A DNA stretch of 64,000 bases, from the NCBI GenBank assembly GCA_031551125.1, contig JAVBOB010000015.1, positions 1 to 64,000 of the forward strand, in the 5' to 3' direction. The first letter of the stretch is position 1. Each line of letters opens with the position of its first letter. A program made the translations under genes and the position numbers. Under the pieces are notes generated by a model. The model worked only from the letters and a program-made list of their open reading frames with translations. It ran no database searches and was not told the DNA's origin. Source of the DNA: JAIRNF01 sp031551125. GTDB lineage: Bacteria; Bacteroidota; Bacteroidia; Bacteroidales; UBA932. Positions 32,477 to 41,782 of the stretch are shown here, piece after piece.

Positions 32477-33754
32477 ATGCAAACTTTTCTTTTACTGTTT
32501 TTTTCATTAGGCTACTTTGCGATTATTTTCGAAAACCGATTAAAAATCAATAAGGCTGCATCTGCTCTTTGTGTGGGTGTAATCAGCTGGGCAATTATTA
32601 CTCTTCTTGCTACTTCAGGGGTAGAAAGTGCGCTGGGGAGTTTGGAAAAACATCTTAGTGACATTGCTTCCATTCTTATATTTCTAATTGGGGCAATGAC
32701 AATAGTTGAGATTATTGATATACATGATGGGTTTCGCAACGTTACAGACAAAATTCAAACAAGAGATAAGCGTAAGCTGCTATGGATTATTTCCATTCTT
32801 ACATTCTTTTTATCAGCCATACTTGATAACCTTACCACTACTATTGTAATGGTTTCCTTGATTTCCAAATTAATTGGCAAACGGAATGATAGGCTCATTT
32901 ATGCCGTTATGGTTATTGTTTCAGCTAATGCAGGAGGGGCTTGGACACCTATTGGTGATGTAACAACAACTATGCTATGGATGGGAGGAAACGTATCAAC
33001 CGGAGCGGTTATAGTTCATTTACTGATTCCCAGCCTTGTTTGTATGATAGTTCCTCTAGTCGCTCTTTCTTTTCCGTTAAAGGGAAAGATTGAGGAGCCT
33101 GCTGAGGCAGCGGCATCAAAACATCACTTGCTGCCTAAAAAACTTCGTAGAGCAGTGTTAACGATGGGTGTACTTGCTTTGTTGTCTGTTCCTGTCTTTA
33201 AAACGTTTACGCACCTTCCTCCATATATGGGAATGGCGCTGGCTTTGGGTATAATGTGGATTTATACGGAGATGGTTTACCGCAAATATGCCGAATCGTT
33301 TAAACGCAGGTATTCGGTGGGAAGAGCGCTTAGTCGTGTTGACATGACAACCATTATGTTTTTCCTTGGTATTCTGTTATGTATCGGAGCGCTGCAAAAT
33401 GCCGGTATTCTCAGCCAGTTTGCTTTGTGGCTAGACCAAACAATGAATAATCAGAGTATTGTGGTCGTGATAATTGGTATTATATCGGCAATTGTGGATA
33501 ATGTTCCGTTGGTAGCGGCAGCACAGGGAATGTACAGCTATCCGATAGATGATTTTTTCTGGTTATTCCTCACTTATGCTGTTGGTACGGGAGGCTCTAT
33601 ACTTGTTATAGGCTCGGCAGCCGGTGTTGCTGCCATGGGAATGATAAAAATAGACTTTCTTTGGTATCTCCGAAAAGCCAGCGGATGGATATTGCTGGGC
33701 TACCTTGCCGGAGCGTTGGTTTATATAGGAGGAAGGACGTTGTTTATAGGTTAG
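32477..33754 (+). CDS. nhaD: Na+/H+ antiporter of the NhaD type
   Basis: 425 residues with about 12 hydrophobic segments. Family landmarks are AILDNLTTTIVMVSLI (about residue 115), SANAGGAWTPIGDVTTTMLW (about 155) and AIVDNVPLVAAAQGMY near 340, the last two being the paired half-site motifs of the ion transporter superfamily. It expels sodium in exchange for protons at the inner membrane. The gene stands alone; a REP-like palindrome follows and separates it from the convergent mutS. Confidence 0.9.
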   Translation: MQTFLLLFFSLGYFAIIFENRLKINKAASALCVGVISWAIITLLATSGVESALGSLEKHLSDIASILIFLIGAMTIVEIIDIHDGFRNVTDKIQTRDKRKLLWIISILTFFLSAILDNLTTTIVMVSLISKLIGKRNDRLIYAVMVIVSANAGGAWTPIGDVTTTMLWMGGNVSTGAVIVHLLIPSLVCMIVPLVALSFPLKGKIEEPAEAAASKHHLLPKKLRRAVLTMGVLALLSVPVFKTFTHLPPYMGMALALGIMWIYTEMVYRKYAESFKRRYSVGRALSRVDMTTIMFFLGILLCIGALQNAGILSQFALWLDQTMNNQSIVVVIIGIISAIVDNVPLVAAAQGMYSYPIDDFFWLFLTYAVGTGGSILVIGSAAGVAAMGMIKIDFLWYLRKASGWILLGYLAGALVYIGGRTLFIG

Positions 33755-33765
33755 CCCAACCATAC

Positions 33766-33853
33766 CGTCATTGCGAGCGAAGCGACCCGAAGGGCAGCGT
33801 AGCTAACCAATCTGTTCTATTCGAGAGATTGCTTCGCTTCGCTTGTAATGACG
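33766..33853. repeat. REP-like palindrome 2
   Basis: Starts CGTCATTGCGAGCGAAGCGA and ends with the inverted TCGTCATTACAAGCGAAGCGA. The centre holds CCGAAGGGCAGCGTAGCTAACCAATCTG, also found in palindrome 4. It lies between the convergent genes nhaD and mutS. Confidence 0.8.
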
Positions 33854-33866
33854 ATCTAGAAGAGAA

Positions 33867-36479
33867 TTATAACCCCGTGATTTTCTTTATCTCGTTCAGC
33901 TTATTCAGCGCCTCAATGGGAGTGAGGTTGTTTACGTCAAGGTTTTTCAGCTCATCTCGAATTTGCTTCAACACGGGGTCATCCAGCTGGAAGAAGCTTA
34001 GCTGATAACCTTCCCGTTGTTCTACTACATCGGTTATCGGTTTTTCTAGCGAATTGTTTCGGTGAGATTTTTCCAGCTCTTTTAAAATAGCGCTTGCCCG
34101 TGATACCACGCTTTGCGGCATTCCGGCCATCTGTGCTACATGTATCCCGAAGCTGTGTTCTGTACCGCCCCTTACCAGCTTACGCAAGAATATCACTTTC
34201 TTACCCATCTCTTTAACGCTTACGTTATAGTTTTTTATACGCGCGAAAGAGTTTTCCATCTCGTTGAGCTCGTGGTAGTGGGTGGCAAATAGTGTTTTTG
34301 CTCTGGCTTGAGGGTGCTCATGTATGTACTCCACCATCGCCCAAGCAATGGAGATACCATCATAGGTACTGGTTCCCCGACCAATTTCGTCGAGTAATAT
34401 CAATGAGCGATTTGATATATTATTCAGAATACTAGCTGTTTCTGTCATTTCAACCATAAAGGTTGACTCGCCTTGCGATATGTTATCGGAAGCACCTACA
34501 CGGGTAAATATTTTGTCAACCAATCCAATAGCTGCAGCTTGTGCCGGAACGTAACAGCCAATCTGTGCCAATAGAACAATGAGTGCTGTTTGTCGCAGGA
34601 GGGCGGATTTACCCGACATATTTGGACCGGTTATAATAATAACTTGCTGGTCTATATTATCTAATAGTACGTTGTTTGCTATGTACGGTTCACCTTCAGG
34701 GAGCATTTTTTCAATTACCGGGTGACGACCTTGCTTAATATCAATTACGCTATCATCGCTCAGCTGCGGGCGACAATAGTTGGAGGTTGAGGCCAGCGAG
34801 GCGAATGAAAGCAAGCAATCTAATTGAGCTATTAACGAAGCATTTAACTGTATTGGACTAACAAAATCCAATAAATTAAGTACAATATCGTTAAACAGCT
34901 GTTGCTCAATGGATAGTATTTTTTCTTCGGCGCCAAGAATCTTTTCTTCGTATTGTTTCAGCTCCTCGGTAATGTATCGCTCGGCACCCACGAGGGTTTG
35001 CTTGCGTATCCATTCAGTCGGAACTTTATCCTTGTGTGTATTGCGAACCTCAATGTAGTAACCAAATACGTTGTTAAAGCTGATTTTTAGCGAGGAAATA
35101 CCTGTACGCCCTACTTCGCGCTGCTGTATTTGCAACAGGTAATCTTTTCCGTGCTTGGTTATGCTTCGCAGCTCGTCCAGCTCAGCGTTTACCCCGTTGG
35201 CAATTACATTGCCCTTTACCAGCTGGTTTGAAGGTTCGGGCATAATTTCTCGCTCAATGCGTGAGCGAATGCTTTTGCAGCAATTCAGCTGCTCGCCTAT
35301 TTTACGGAGTGTTGCATTATCTGATTTTTCGCAATGCTCCTTAATAGGTTCGATAGCTGTGAGGGCTGTCCTCAGCTGTACCACTTCACGCGGAAGTATG
35401 CGACCAACGGAAGCCTTTGATATCAGGCGCTCCATGTCGCCAACCTCGTATATTTTGGCTGATATGGTTTCCCAATCTTCCTCATGGGTGAGAAAGTATT
35501 CCACTACATCCAGCCGCTCGTTAATGGGGCGTAATTCCTTTAGCGGAAGAGATACCCAGCGCTTGAGCAAGCGAGCACCCATTGGCGAAATGGTTTTATC
35601 AATAACGCTGATAAGCGTTTTAGCATTCTCGTTTACCGAGTTGAAGAGCTCTAGATTTCGTACCGTAAAGCGGTCTAGCCATACGTAACGGTCTTCGTCT
35701 AAGCGAGATACGGAAGTTATATGCTTAACCTTATCATGCTGGGTTAGCTCAAGGTAGAAAAGTATGGCTCCTGCCGCTACAATTCCGTATGTGTAGTTTT
35801 CAATACCAAAGCCTTTGAGTGATGAGGTTTGAAAGTGGTTAAGCAGCTTATCATATCCTGCCGATTCAACGAATGCCCACTCATCCAGCTTATAGGTGTA
35901 TAGCTTATTGCCAAAGTATTCGGTAAATTCGGAGTCTTTACCTTTTTGGTAAAGCACTTCTTTAGGAGCAAAATTGTTGAGCAGCTTATCAACATAGTCA
36001 CAGGTTCCTTGCCCTACGTAAAATTCGCCCGTTGAGGCATCCAGGAATGCAACTCCGGCAGCGTTCTTTGCTAAATGAACGCAGGCCAAAAAGTTGTTTT
36101 CACGATGTTCCAGTACGTTGTCGCTAAAGGTAACGCCGGGAGTAACCAGCTCGGTAATTCCGCGTTTTACAATTTTCTTGGTTAGCTTAGGGTCTTCCAG
36201 CTGTTCGCAAATAGCTACACGTTGTCCGGCGCGTACCAGCTTAGGTAAATAGGTATCGATAGCGTGATGTGGAAATCCGGCAAGCTCAACAGATGATGCT
36301 GAACCGTTGGCTCTTTTTGTAAGCGTAATACCGAGTATTTCGCTCGCTTTTATAGCATCTTCACCAAAGGTTTCGTAAAAGTCTCCTACGCGAAACAGCA
36401 AAATAGCATCGGGGTGTTTAGCCTTCATGCTAAGGTATTGTTTCATCAAAGGAGTTTCTACTATTTCTTTTTGAGCCAT
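33867..36479 (-). CDS. mutS: DNA mismatch repair protein MutS
   Basis: 870 residues. The N-terminal mismatch-binding domain has LFRVGDFYETFGEDA (about 29-43) with the Phe-Tyr-Glu that stacks on the mismatch. The ATPase domain has Walker A GPNMSGKSALLRQ (about 615-627), STFMVEMTE, LILLDEIGRGTSTYDG (about 695) and the ATHYHEL switch. The C-terminus ends in a short helical tail (NLTPIEALNKLNEIKKI). It recognises base mismatches and starts repair. A TATCTTTG box on the minus strand (36511-36518) lies 32 bp upstream and is the likely promoter element. Confidence 0.97.
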   Translation of the reverse strand: MAQKEIVETPLMKQYLSMKAKHPDAILLFRVGDFYETFGEDAIKASEILGITLTKRANGSASSVELAGFPHHAIDTYLPKLVRAGQRVAICEQLEDPKLTKKIVKRGITELVTPGVTFSDNVLEHRENNFLACVHLAKNAAGVAFLDASTGEFYVGQGTCDYVDKLLNNFAPKEVLYQKGKDSEFTEYFGNKLYTYKLDEWAFVESAGYDKLLNHFQTSSLKGFGIENYTYGIVAAGAILFYLELTQHDKVKHITSVSRLDEDRYVWLDRFTVRNLELFNSVNENAKTLISVIDKTISPMGARLLKRWVSLPLKELRPINERLDVVEYFLTHEEDWETISAKIYEVGDMERLISKASVGRILPREVVQLRTALTAIEPIKEHCEKSDNATLRKIGEQLNCCKSIRSRIEREIMPEPSNQLVKGNVIANGVNAELDELRSITKHGKDYLLQIQQREVGRTGISSLKISFNNVFGYYIEVRNTHKDKVPTEWIRKQTLVGAERYITEELKQYEEKILGAEEKILSIEQQLFNDIVLNLLDFVSPIQLNASLIAQLDCLLSFASLASTSNYCRPQLSDDSVIDIKQGRHPVIEKMLPEGEPYIANNVLLDNIDQQVIIITGPNMSGKSALLRQTALIVLLAQIGCYVPAQAAAIGLVDKIFTRVGASDNISQGESTFMVEMTETASILNNISNRSLILLDEIGRGTSTYDGISIAWAMVEYIHEHPQARAKTLFATHYHELNEMENSFARIKNYNVSVKEMGKKVIFLRKLVRGGTEHSFGIHVAQMAGMPQSVVSRASAILKELEKSHRNNSLEKPITDVVEQREGYQLSFFQLDDPVLKQIRDELKNLDVNNLTPIEALNKLNEIKKITGL

Positions 36480-36510
36480 TGTGGTGAATAGTTTGCTGTA
36501 AAAATGAAAT

Positions 36511-36518
36511 CAAAGATA
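36511..36518 (-). promoter_or_regulatory. mutS promoter -7 box
   Basis: Minus-strand TATCTTTG, a perfect TAnnTTTG match, 31 bp before the mutS start codon. No clear -33 element. Confidence 0.45.
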
Positions 36519-36555
36519 TAAAAAGCGGAGCATTTTGAACTACTCTAATTTATTT

Positions 36556-36650
36556 CGTCATTGGCTTCGCCGAACTCGTAAACTCGGTTGCGAGCGAAGC
36601 GAAGCAATCTCTTGAAAAGAATAGATTGCCACGCTACGCTCGCAATGACG
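36556..36650. repeat. REP-like palindrome 3
   Basis: Begins CGTCATTGGCTTCGCCGAAC, contains GCGAGCGAAGCGAAGCAATCTC and ends with inverted CGTCATTGCGAGCGTAGCGT. The extra segment TTCGCCGAACTCGTAAACTC also occurs, inverted, in palindrome 4. Lies between mutS and tadA. Confidence 0.75.
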
Positions 36651-36695
36651 TGCTATTATTCTATGTGCTTCCTATACACCTATGTGGTGAAATTA

Positions 36696-37139
36696 TTACC
36701 GCTTCTTCTTAAAAAAGTTGACCATAAGCGCGGCGCAATCATCTTTCAATAACCCTTTTTCCACTTTTGTTTTGGGATGCAGGAGGGATGCTTTTGTTGT
36801 AGTAAAACCTCGCTTCTCATCATCAGCACCGTAAACAATTGTACCTAGCTGTGCCCAAAAGCATGCTCCCGCACACATGGGGCAGGGTTCGAGCGTTACG
36901 TATAGCGTACACTCGTTAAGATATTTTCCGCCTATGGCGTTGGTTGCTGCGGTAATGGCCTGCATTTCGGCGTGAGCGGTTGGGTCGTTCAACGTTTCGG
37001 TAAGGTTGTGAGCGCGGGCTATAATTTTATTGTTCCACACCACTACGGCGCCAACAGGGACCTCGTCCCTGTCAAAAGCCTGTTGGGCTTCTTTCAGGGC
37101 TTCTTTCATAAAGTATTCCGGCGTAAAAGGCTGCAACAT
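36696..37139 (-). CDS. tadA: tRNA-adenosine deaminase-like nucleoside deaminase
   Basis: 147 residues from the ATG at 37139; the longer frame would need a TTG start at 37172, and homologs begin close to the FMKEALKEAQ helix. Zinc-deaminase motifs are HAEMQAI (catalytic Glu, about residue 56) and PCPMCAGACFWAQL (about 86). TadA deaminates A34 of tRNA-Arg to inosine; the related guanine deaminases share these motifs, so the substrate is likely but not certain. The C-terminal NFFKKKR tail fits TadA. The gene lies between two REP-like palindromes. Confidence 0.88.
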   Translation of the reverse strand: MLQPFTPEYFMKEALKEAQQAFDRDEVPVGAVVVWNNKIIARAHNLTETLNDPTAHAEMQAITAATNAIGGKYLNECTLYVTLEPCPMCAGACFWAQLGTIVYGADDEKRGFTTTKASLLHPKTKVEKGLLKDDCAALMVNFFKKKR

Positions 37140-37207
37140 ATCAATGTTTTTAGCGGACTCCGTAGGAGCCAAATCTTTGTATATTTAGATGTTTGCTGAA
37201 TTAAGAC

Positions 37208-37329
37208 CGTCATTGCGAGCGAAGCGAAGCAATCTCCTTAAATTAAACAGATTGGTTAGCTGCGCTGTCCTTCGGGTCGGCAAAAAGCGCCTCACAACCG
37301 AGTTTACGAGTTCGGCGAAGCCAATGACG
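37208..37329. repeat. REP-like palindrome 4, overlapping the uvrA 3' end
   Basis: Starts CGTCATTGCGAGCGAAGCGA and ends AAGCCAATGACG. The centre shares GATTGGTTAGCTGCGCTGTCC with palindrome 2 and the TTTACGAGTTCGGCGAA part with palindrome 3. Its right end (37304-37329) lies inside the uvrA reading frame and gives the last residues and stop codon. Confidence 0.75.
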
Positions 37330-40162
37330 CGCTAATTTGTTTTCTTTTTTTCAATTCTTCTTTCAAGAACTCGGCAGTGTAGCTGTTCTTACTTTTGCAA
37401 ATTGCTTCGGGTGTTCCGGTACAAAGCACTTCTCCGCCTCCGGCTCCTCCCTCTTTTCCTAGGTCAATAATATAGTCGGCGGTTTTAATTACATCTAGGT
37501 TATGCTCTACCACAAGCACGGTGTTTCCTTTTTCTACCAGCTTGTTGAGTACGCCAAGTAGTACCCGAACGTCTTCAAAATGCAGTCCCGTTGTGGGTTC
37601 GTCAAGAATGTAGAAGGTGTTGCCTGTATCACGTTTGCTCAGCTCAGCGGCCAGCTTCACCCGCTGACTTTCTCCACCGGATAGCGTGGTTGAGGGCTGC
37701 CCCAGCGTGATATACCCAAGCCCGACATCCTGCAATGTTTTTATACGATGGTGAATAGACGGTATGCTTTCAAAGAACTCGCAGGCTTGGTCAATCGTCA
37801 TGTTCAGCACATCGTTAATGCTTTTGCCTTTATAAAGTACCTCCAGCGTTTCACGGTTGTACCGTTTGCCGTTACAGGTTTTACAGGTTACATATACATC
37901 GGGTAGGAAGTTCATTTCAATGGTTTGCACTCCCGCACCCTTACACTCTTCACAACGACCGCCTTTTACGTTGAACGAGAACCGTCCGGCTTTATAGCCT
38001 CGTATCTTGGCTTCTGGTGTTGACTCAAACAGCTTGCGTATATCGGCAAACACGTTCGTGTAGGTGGCGGGGTTGGAGCGTGGCGTACGACCCAAGGGTG
38101 ACTGGTCAACCTCAATAACCTTATCCACGTTTTCTACTCCTTCTACCTTATCATACGGGAGCGGGTCTTGGAACGATTTGTAAAAATGCTGGCTAAGTAT
38201 GGGTTGTAGCGTTTCGTTGATGAGCGTTGATTTCCCGCTTCCCGACACTCCGGTTACACAAATAAATGTGCCTAATGGGAAATCAACATCAATATTTTTT
38301 AAGTTGTTACCCTTTGCACCGCGAATGCTGAGCGTTTTTCCCGAGCCTTTACGCCGTTGCCTGGGTGTTTCAATCTGCTTCTTCCCGTTTAGATATTGTG
38401 CAGTTAGCGAATCTGTTTGCATAATTTCTTTGGGCGTACCTATGGCAACAATTTCTCCACCATGCAATCCTGCATTGGGGCCAATGTCCACAACGTAGTC
38501 GGCGTTACGAATCATATCTTCGTCGTGCTCAACTACAATTACCGAATTCTCCTCGTCACGCAGCTGTTGGAGTGAGCTGATAAGTCGTCGGTTATCACGC
38601 TGGTGAAGGCCAATACTCGGCTCATCGAGAATATACAGTACGTTTACCAGCTTCGAACCTATTTGAGTGGCAAGGCGTATGCGCTGGCTCTCACCTCCCG
38701 ATAGGCTTCGGGTGCTACGGCTTAGTGAAAGGTAGTTAAGCCCTACGTCGAGCATGAACGACAGTCGGGTACGGATTTCTTTCAGCACTTCATGAGCAAT
38801 ACTTTTTTGTTTTTTACTCAGCTTAGGCTCTACGTTACTTATCCACTGGTGCAGCGTGTCAATATCCATTGCCGAAAGTTCGGCGATATTTTTATCGGCA
38901 ATGCGGAAGTAAAGAGCCTCTTCCTTTAGCCGTGTACCATGACAAACGGGACATTCAACATAGCGTATAAATCGGTCAGCCCATGCTTTTGAAAACTCCC
39001 CTTCGTCTTCACTCCGGTTGTTAATGATGTTTACTATACCTTCAAAATTCATGAAGTAGGTTGCCCCGCCGCTTTGCTCACCGCTTACCCGAAACGATTC
39101 GTCTGACCCGTAAAGAATAACGCTCATGGCTTCTTCAGGAATATCCTCAATTGGGTCGGTAGTAGAGAAACCGTACTTCTTAGCAATGGCCTCAAGCTGG
39201 GCAAATAGCAGATTGTTTTTATGTGCACCAAGCGGCTCTATACCCCCCTTCTTTATGCTTAGCTTAGGGTTGGGTATAATTTTGTTGAGGTCAATTTCGG
39301 CTACCGTTCCAAGCCCGTTGCAATGCGGGCAAGCGCCTTGCGGTGAGTTGAACGAGAAGCTGTGAGGAGCCGGCTCATTGTATGATATGCCTGTGGTAGG
39401 ACACATCAGCTGGCGACTGTAGTAACGTTGCTCGTTGCTATCCAAGTCAAGTATGATAATGGTTCCCTTGCTTTGGTTCATGGCCGTTACTACTGAATCG
39501 CGCAGGCGTTTTTCGTCATCAGGTGATGGTACAAGCCTATCAACAACCGCTTCAATGAAGTGTGTTTTGTAGCGGTCAACCTTCATTTGCGCTTTCAGCT
39601 CCTTCAGCGTTCCATCAACACGAACGTATAGAAATCCCTTTTTGCGCAGCTGTTCAAACAGCTCCTTATAGTGTCCCTTGCGTCCCTTTACCAATGGCGC
39701 AAGTATGGCGGTTTTCTTTCCCTTAAACTTGTCAATAATCAGCTTTACGATTTGCTCATCGGTATAGCGTACCATCTCCTCTCCCGTTTCTTTTGAGTAG
39801 GCTATGGATGCGCGGGCATATAGCAGACGAAGGAAATCGTATATTTCAGTAATGGTACCAACGGTTGAACGAGGATTTTTGTTGGTGGTTTTTTGCTCAA
39901 TGGAAATAACGGGACTAAGTCCGGTGATTTGTTCCACATCAGGGCGTTCCATTGTTCCCAAAAACTGACGGGCGTAGGCCGACAGGGTTTCCATGTACCT
40001 GCGCTGCCCTTCGGCATAAATAGTATCGAAGGCTAAGGATGATTTCCCGCTGCCGCTCAAGCCCGTAATTACGGTGAGCTTATTGCGGGGTATGATAAGG
40101 CTGACGTTTTTGAGGTTGTGCTCACGAGCACCCGTTATCTCTATTTGGTCTTGATTACTCAT
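37304..40162 (-). CDS. uvrA: excinuclease ABC subunit A
   Basis: 952 residues. Two ABC ATPase modules: Walker A GLSGSGKSSLAF (about 33) and GVSGSGKSTLI (about 645), with signature motifs RSLSGGESQRIRLA (about 485) and TTLSGGESQRVKLA (about 830). Zinc sites are CPHCNGLG (about 285) and CEECKGAG...CKTCNG (about 745). It finds bulky DNA lesions and loads UvrB. The C-terminal residues ASLASPNS and the stop codon are read from REP-like palindrome 4, so the native end appears replaced after EELKKRKQIS. A minus-strand TATCTTTG (40183-40190) lies 20 bp before the start. Confidence 0.97.
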   Translation of the reverse strand: MSNQDQIEITGAREHNLKNVSLIIPRNKLTVITGLSGSGKSSLAFDTIYAEGQRRYMETLSAYARQFLGTMERPDVEQITGLSPVISIEQKTTNKNPRSTVGTITEIYDFLRLLYARASIAYSKETGEEMVRYTDEQIVKLIIDKFKGKKTAILAPLVKGRKGHYKELFEQLRKKGFLYVRVDGTLKELKAQMKVDRYKTHFIEAVVDRLVPSPDDEKRLRDSVVTAMNQSKGTIIILDLDSNEQRYYSRQLMCPTTGISYNEPAPHSFSFNSPQGACPHCNGLGTVAEIDLNKIIPNPKLSIKKGGIEPLGAHKNNLLFAQLEAIAKKYGFSTTDPIEDIPEEAMSVILYGSDESFRVSGEQSGGATYFMNFEGIVNIINNRSEDEGEFSKAWADRFIRYVECPVCHGTRLKEEALYFRIADKNIAELSAMDIDTLHQWISNVEPKLSKKQKSIAHEVLKEIRTRLSFMLDVGLNYLSLSRSTRSLSGGESQRIRLATQIGSKLVNVLYILDEPSIGLHQRDNRRLISSLQQLRDEENSVIVVEHDEDMIRNADYVVDIGPNAGLHGGEIVAIGTPKEIMQTDSLTAQYLNGKKQIETPRQRRKGSGKTLSIRGAKGNNLKNIDVDFPLGTFICVTGVSGSGKSTLINETLQPILSQHFYKSFQDPLPYDKVEGVENVDKVIEVDQSPLGRTPRSNPATYTNVFADIRKLFESTPEAKIRGYKAGRFSFNVKGGRCEECKGAGVQTIEMNFLPDVYVTCKTCNGKRYNRETLEVLYKGKSINDVLNMTIDQACEFFESIPSIHHRIKTLQDVGLGYITLGQPSTTLSGGESQRVKLAAELSKRDTGNTFYILDEPTTGLHFEDVRVLLGVLNKLVEKGNTVLVVEHNLDVIKTADYIIDLGKEGGAGGGEVLCTGTPEAICKSKNSYTAEFLKEELKKRKQISASLASPNS

Positions 40163-40182
40163 TAGTATTTTAGCGAAAACTA

Positions 40183-40190
40183 CAAAGATA
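40183..40190 (-). promoter_or_regulatory. uvrA promoter -7 box
   Basis: Minus-strand TATCTTTG, perfect TAnnTTTG match, 20 bp before the uvrA start codon. No clear -33 element at the usual distance. Confidence 0.45.
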
Positions 40191-40329
40191 GTAAACGATA
40201 GTGAAAAGTGAGTGGAACAAGATGAATAGGAAAGCCAGATAAATGAATAAAGATGGAAAGAGCAAAGATGGGTGGGATGGTTAATTTTTGTTTGGCTGGG
40301 GTTTCAGCCCCAGCCAAACAGGGATAACT

Positions 40330-41745
40330 TTAAATATGAATTTGCTGTTTTTTCAGCAATACGCGACTTTGTGCTTTTAGTAGTATGCCGTTTTTTGAGA
40401 GTAATGGCTTTCGAATACCCCACCAGTTAAAAAATAAGGCAAACTCATTATATTCGGTATCAATTGATAAGTGTAGCGTTTTGCCGTCATCGCTCCAGCG
40501 CGCGTTGGATATCTCTACCACTTTATTTTTTCCGGTAAGCTTATTGCTGTTGCATTCTGCTACTTTTACCCCGAACGGTTCCTTGGTATTCATGCTTTCC
40601 GAAAAGCTTATCTGAACGTTGTTTACATCGGTTTCTACGAACCCCTTTCCCACATTGGTTAGTATGGGTAGCGTTATATTCTTTTCAACCTCCTTGCACC
40701 ACTTCAATAACGGTTCGTATATTTTCTCCAGCCCGTTGCCGTCACTATCGTTATATAATTCTATTACTTTTTGTGCAAACAGGTTTTGTGCAAAAAATCC
40801 TCTGCTTGCATTTTGGTACTGCCATTGCAAGGCAACAGAATCAGCCAATTCCGGAAATCTGTCCTGTACAAATAAATCGTAAACCGCCCATGTCATATAT
40901 TCATTGAAGCAAGCAGATCCCGGATAGCCCGAACCTTTATCCCAAATGGCATTGTTGAAATTTTCGGTAATTAAGCTTTCGTATTTGTCGGATATGGGAT
41001 TTACGTAACCGTGATCCATTTCGGTGAATAGCATGTGGTTGTCCACTACGCGGGGAATAATATTATCAGCTGCAACGCCGTTTATAAAGTCAGCAGAAGC
41101 GGAGATGAAATCAGCGCTTGTAAGGCTATCAACGTCACGGTGACAGTTCATTCTACCCACCAACGGTGATAGTACGGTTGCCAGCGTTGTGCTGTTGTTA
41201 TACTGTTGAGGCCTCCCGATTTTTGTGTTTAAAAACTCCATCGACTCATTTACGTAGTAGTACTGCTTGTAGTTCTGAATCATGTGGTTATAGAAGTCTT
41301 TTTTTGATGCAAAGAACTTTCTGAAACCCGATTTTTCCACAAAGTCATTAATCAGGCCTAAGTGATTGTCAAATGGGGTAATACTGGTGGACATGGAGTA
41401 AAAGTCTATAACCCGTTTAAGACGATTGTTTTCGTCAAATGCAAAGGCGTAAGCATCGGTTCGAAAGCTTAAGTAGTAATCCCACTTCTCTCTTGAATAG
41501 TCCACGCTGTCCAGCAACGGGTGATTTTTAACGGGCTCGAAGTACGCAAGTACATCGTCATAGTACTTCGTCCCCTTCATTACTTCATACTTATCACTTT
41601 GTCCGTACTTGGTTAGCGATAAAATGATATTTGACAGCTCGTATGTTTCAGGGAGTTCGATAATCACATTTTCTTGCGCTTGCGTGTGAAACGATACTAT
41701 TGACAACAAGCAAAATAGCAAAATCAGGATTTTATGTTTCTTCAT
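40330..41745 (-). CDS. exported DUF4932-type protein
   Basis: 471 residues with a signal peptide (ILILLFCLLSIVSFHTQAQ). The domain begins with VIIELPETYELSNIILSLT, a hallmark of the DUF4932 family found mainly in Bacteroidota. DHGYVNP (about 240) and SACFNEYMTWAVYDLF (about 285) look like a metal-peptidase-type His and Glu region, but the first His is not in a standard HExxH motif. The C-terminal 90 residues are beta-rich (VQISFSESMNTKEPFGVKV). Function unknown, possibly a periplasmic peptidase. Stands 37 bp downstream of plsC on the same strand. Confidence 0.75.
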   Translation of the reverse strand: MKKHKILILLFCLLSIVSFHTQAQENVIIELPETYELSNIILSLTKYGQSDKYEVMKGTKYYDDVLAYFEPVKNHPLLDSVDYSREKWDYYLSFRTDAYAFAFDENNRLKRVIDFYSMSTSITPFDNHLGLINDFVEKSGFRKFFASKKDFYNHMIQNYKQYYYVNESMEFLNTKIGRPQQYNNSTTLATVLSPLVGRMNCHRDVDSLTSADFISASADFINGVAADNIIPRVVDNHMLFTEMDHGYVNPISDKYESLITENFNNAIWDKGSGYPGSACFNEYMTWAVYDLFVQDRFPELADSVALQWQYQNASRGFFAQNLFAQKVIELYNDSDGNGLEKIYEPLLKWCKEVEKNITLPILTNVGKGFVETDVNNVQISFSESMNTKEPFGVKVAECNSNKLTGKNKVVEISNARWSDDGKTLHLSIDTEYNEFALFFNWWGIRKPLLSKNGILLKAQSRVLLKKQQIHI

Positions 41746-41782
41746 GGTTTGATGGTTTCAGGCATTATATACGGGTATTGAT

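Noticed and set aside
35155..35688. 177-aa plus-strand ORF
   Set aside because: Antisense to mutS; serine-rich composition reflects the opposite strand.
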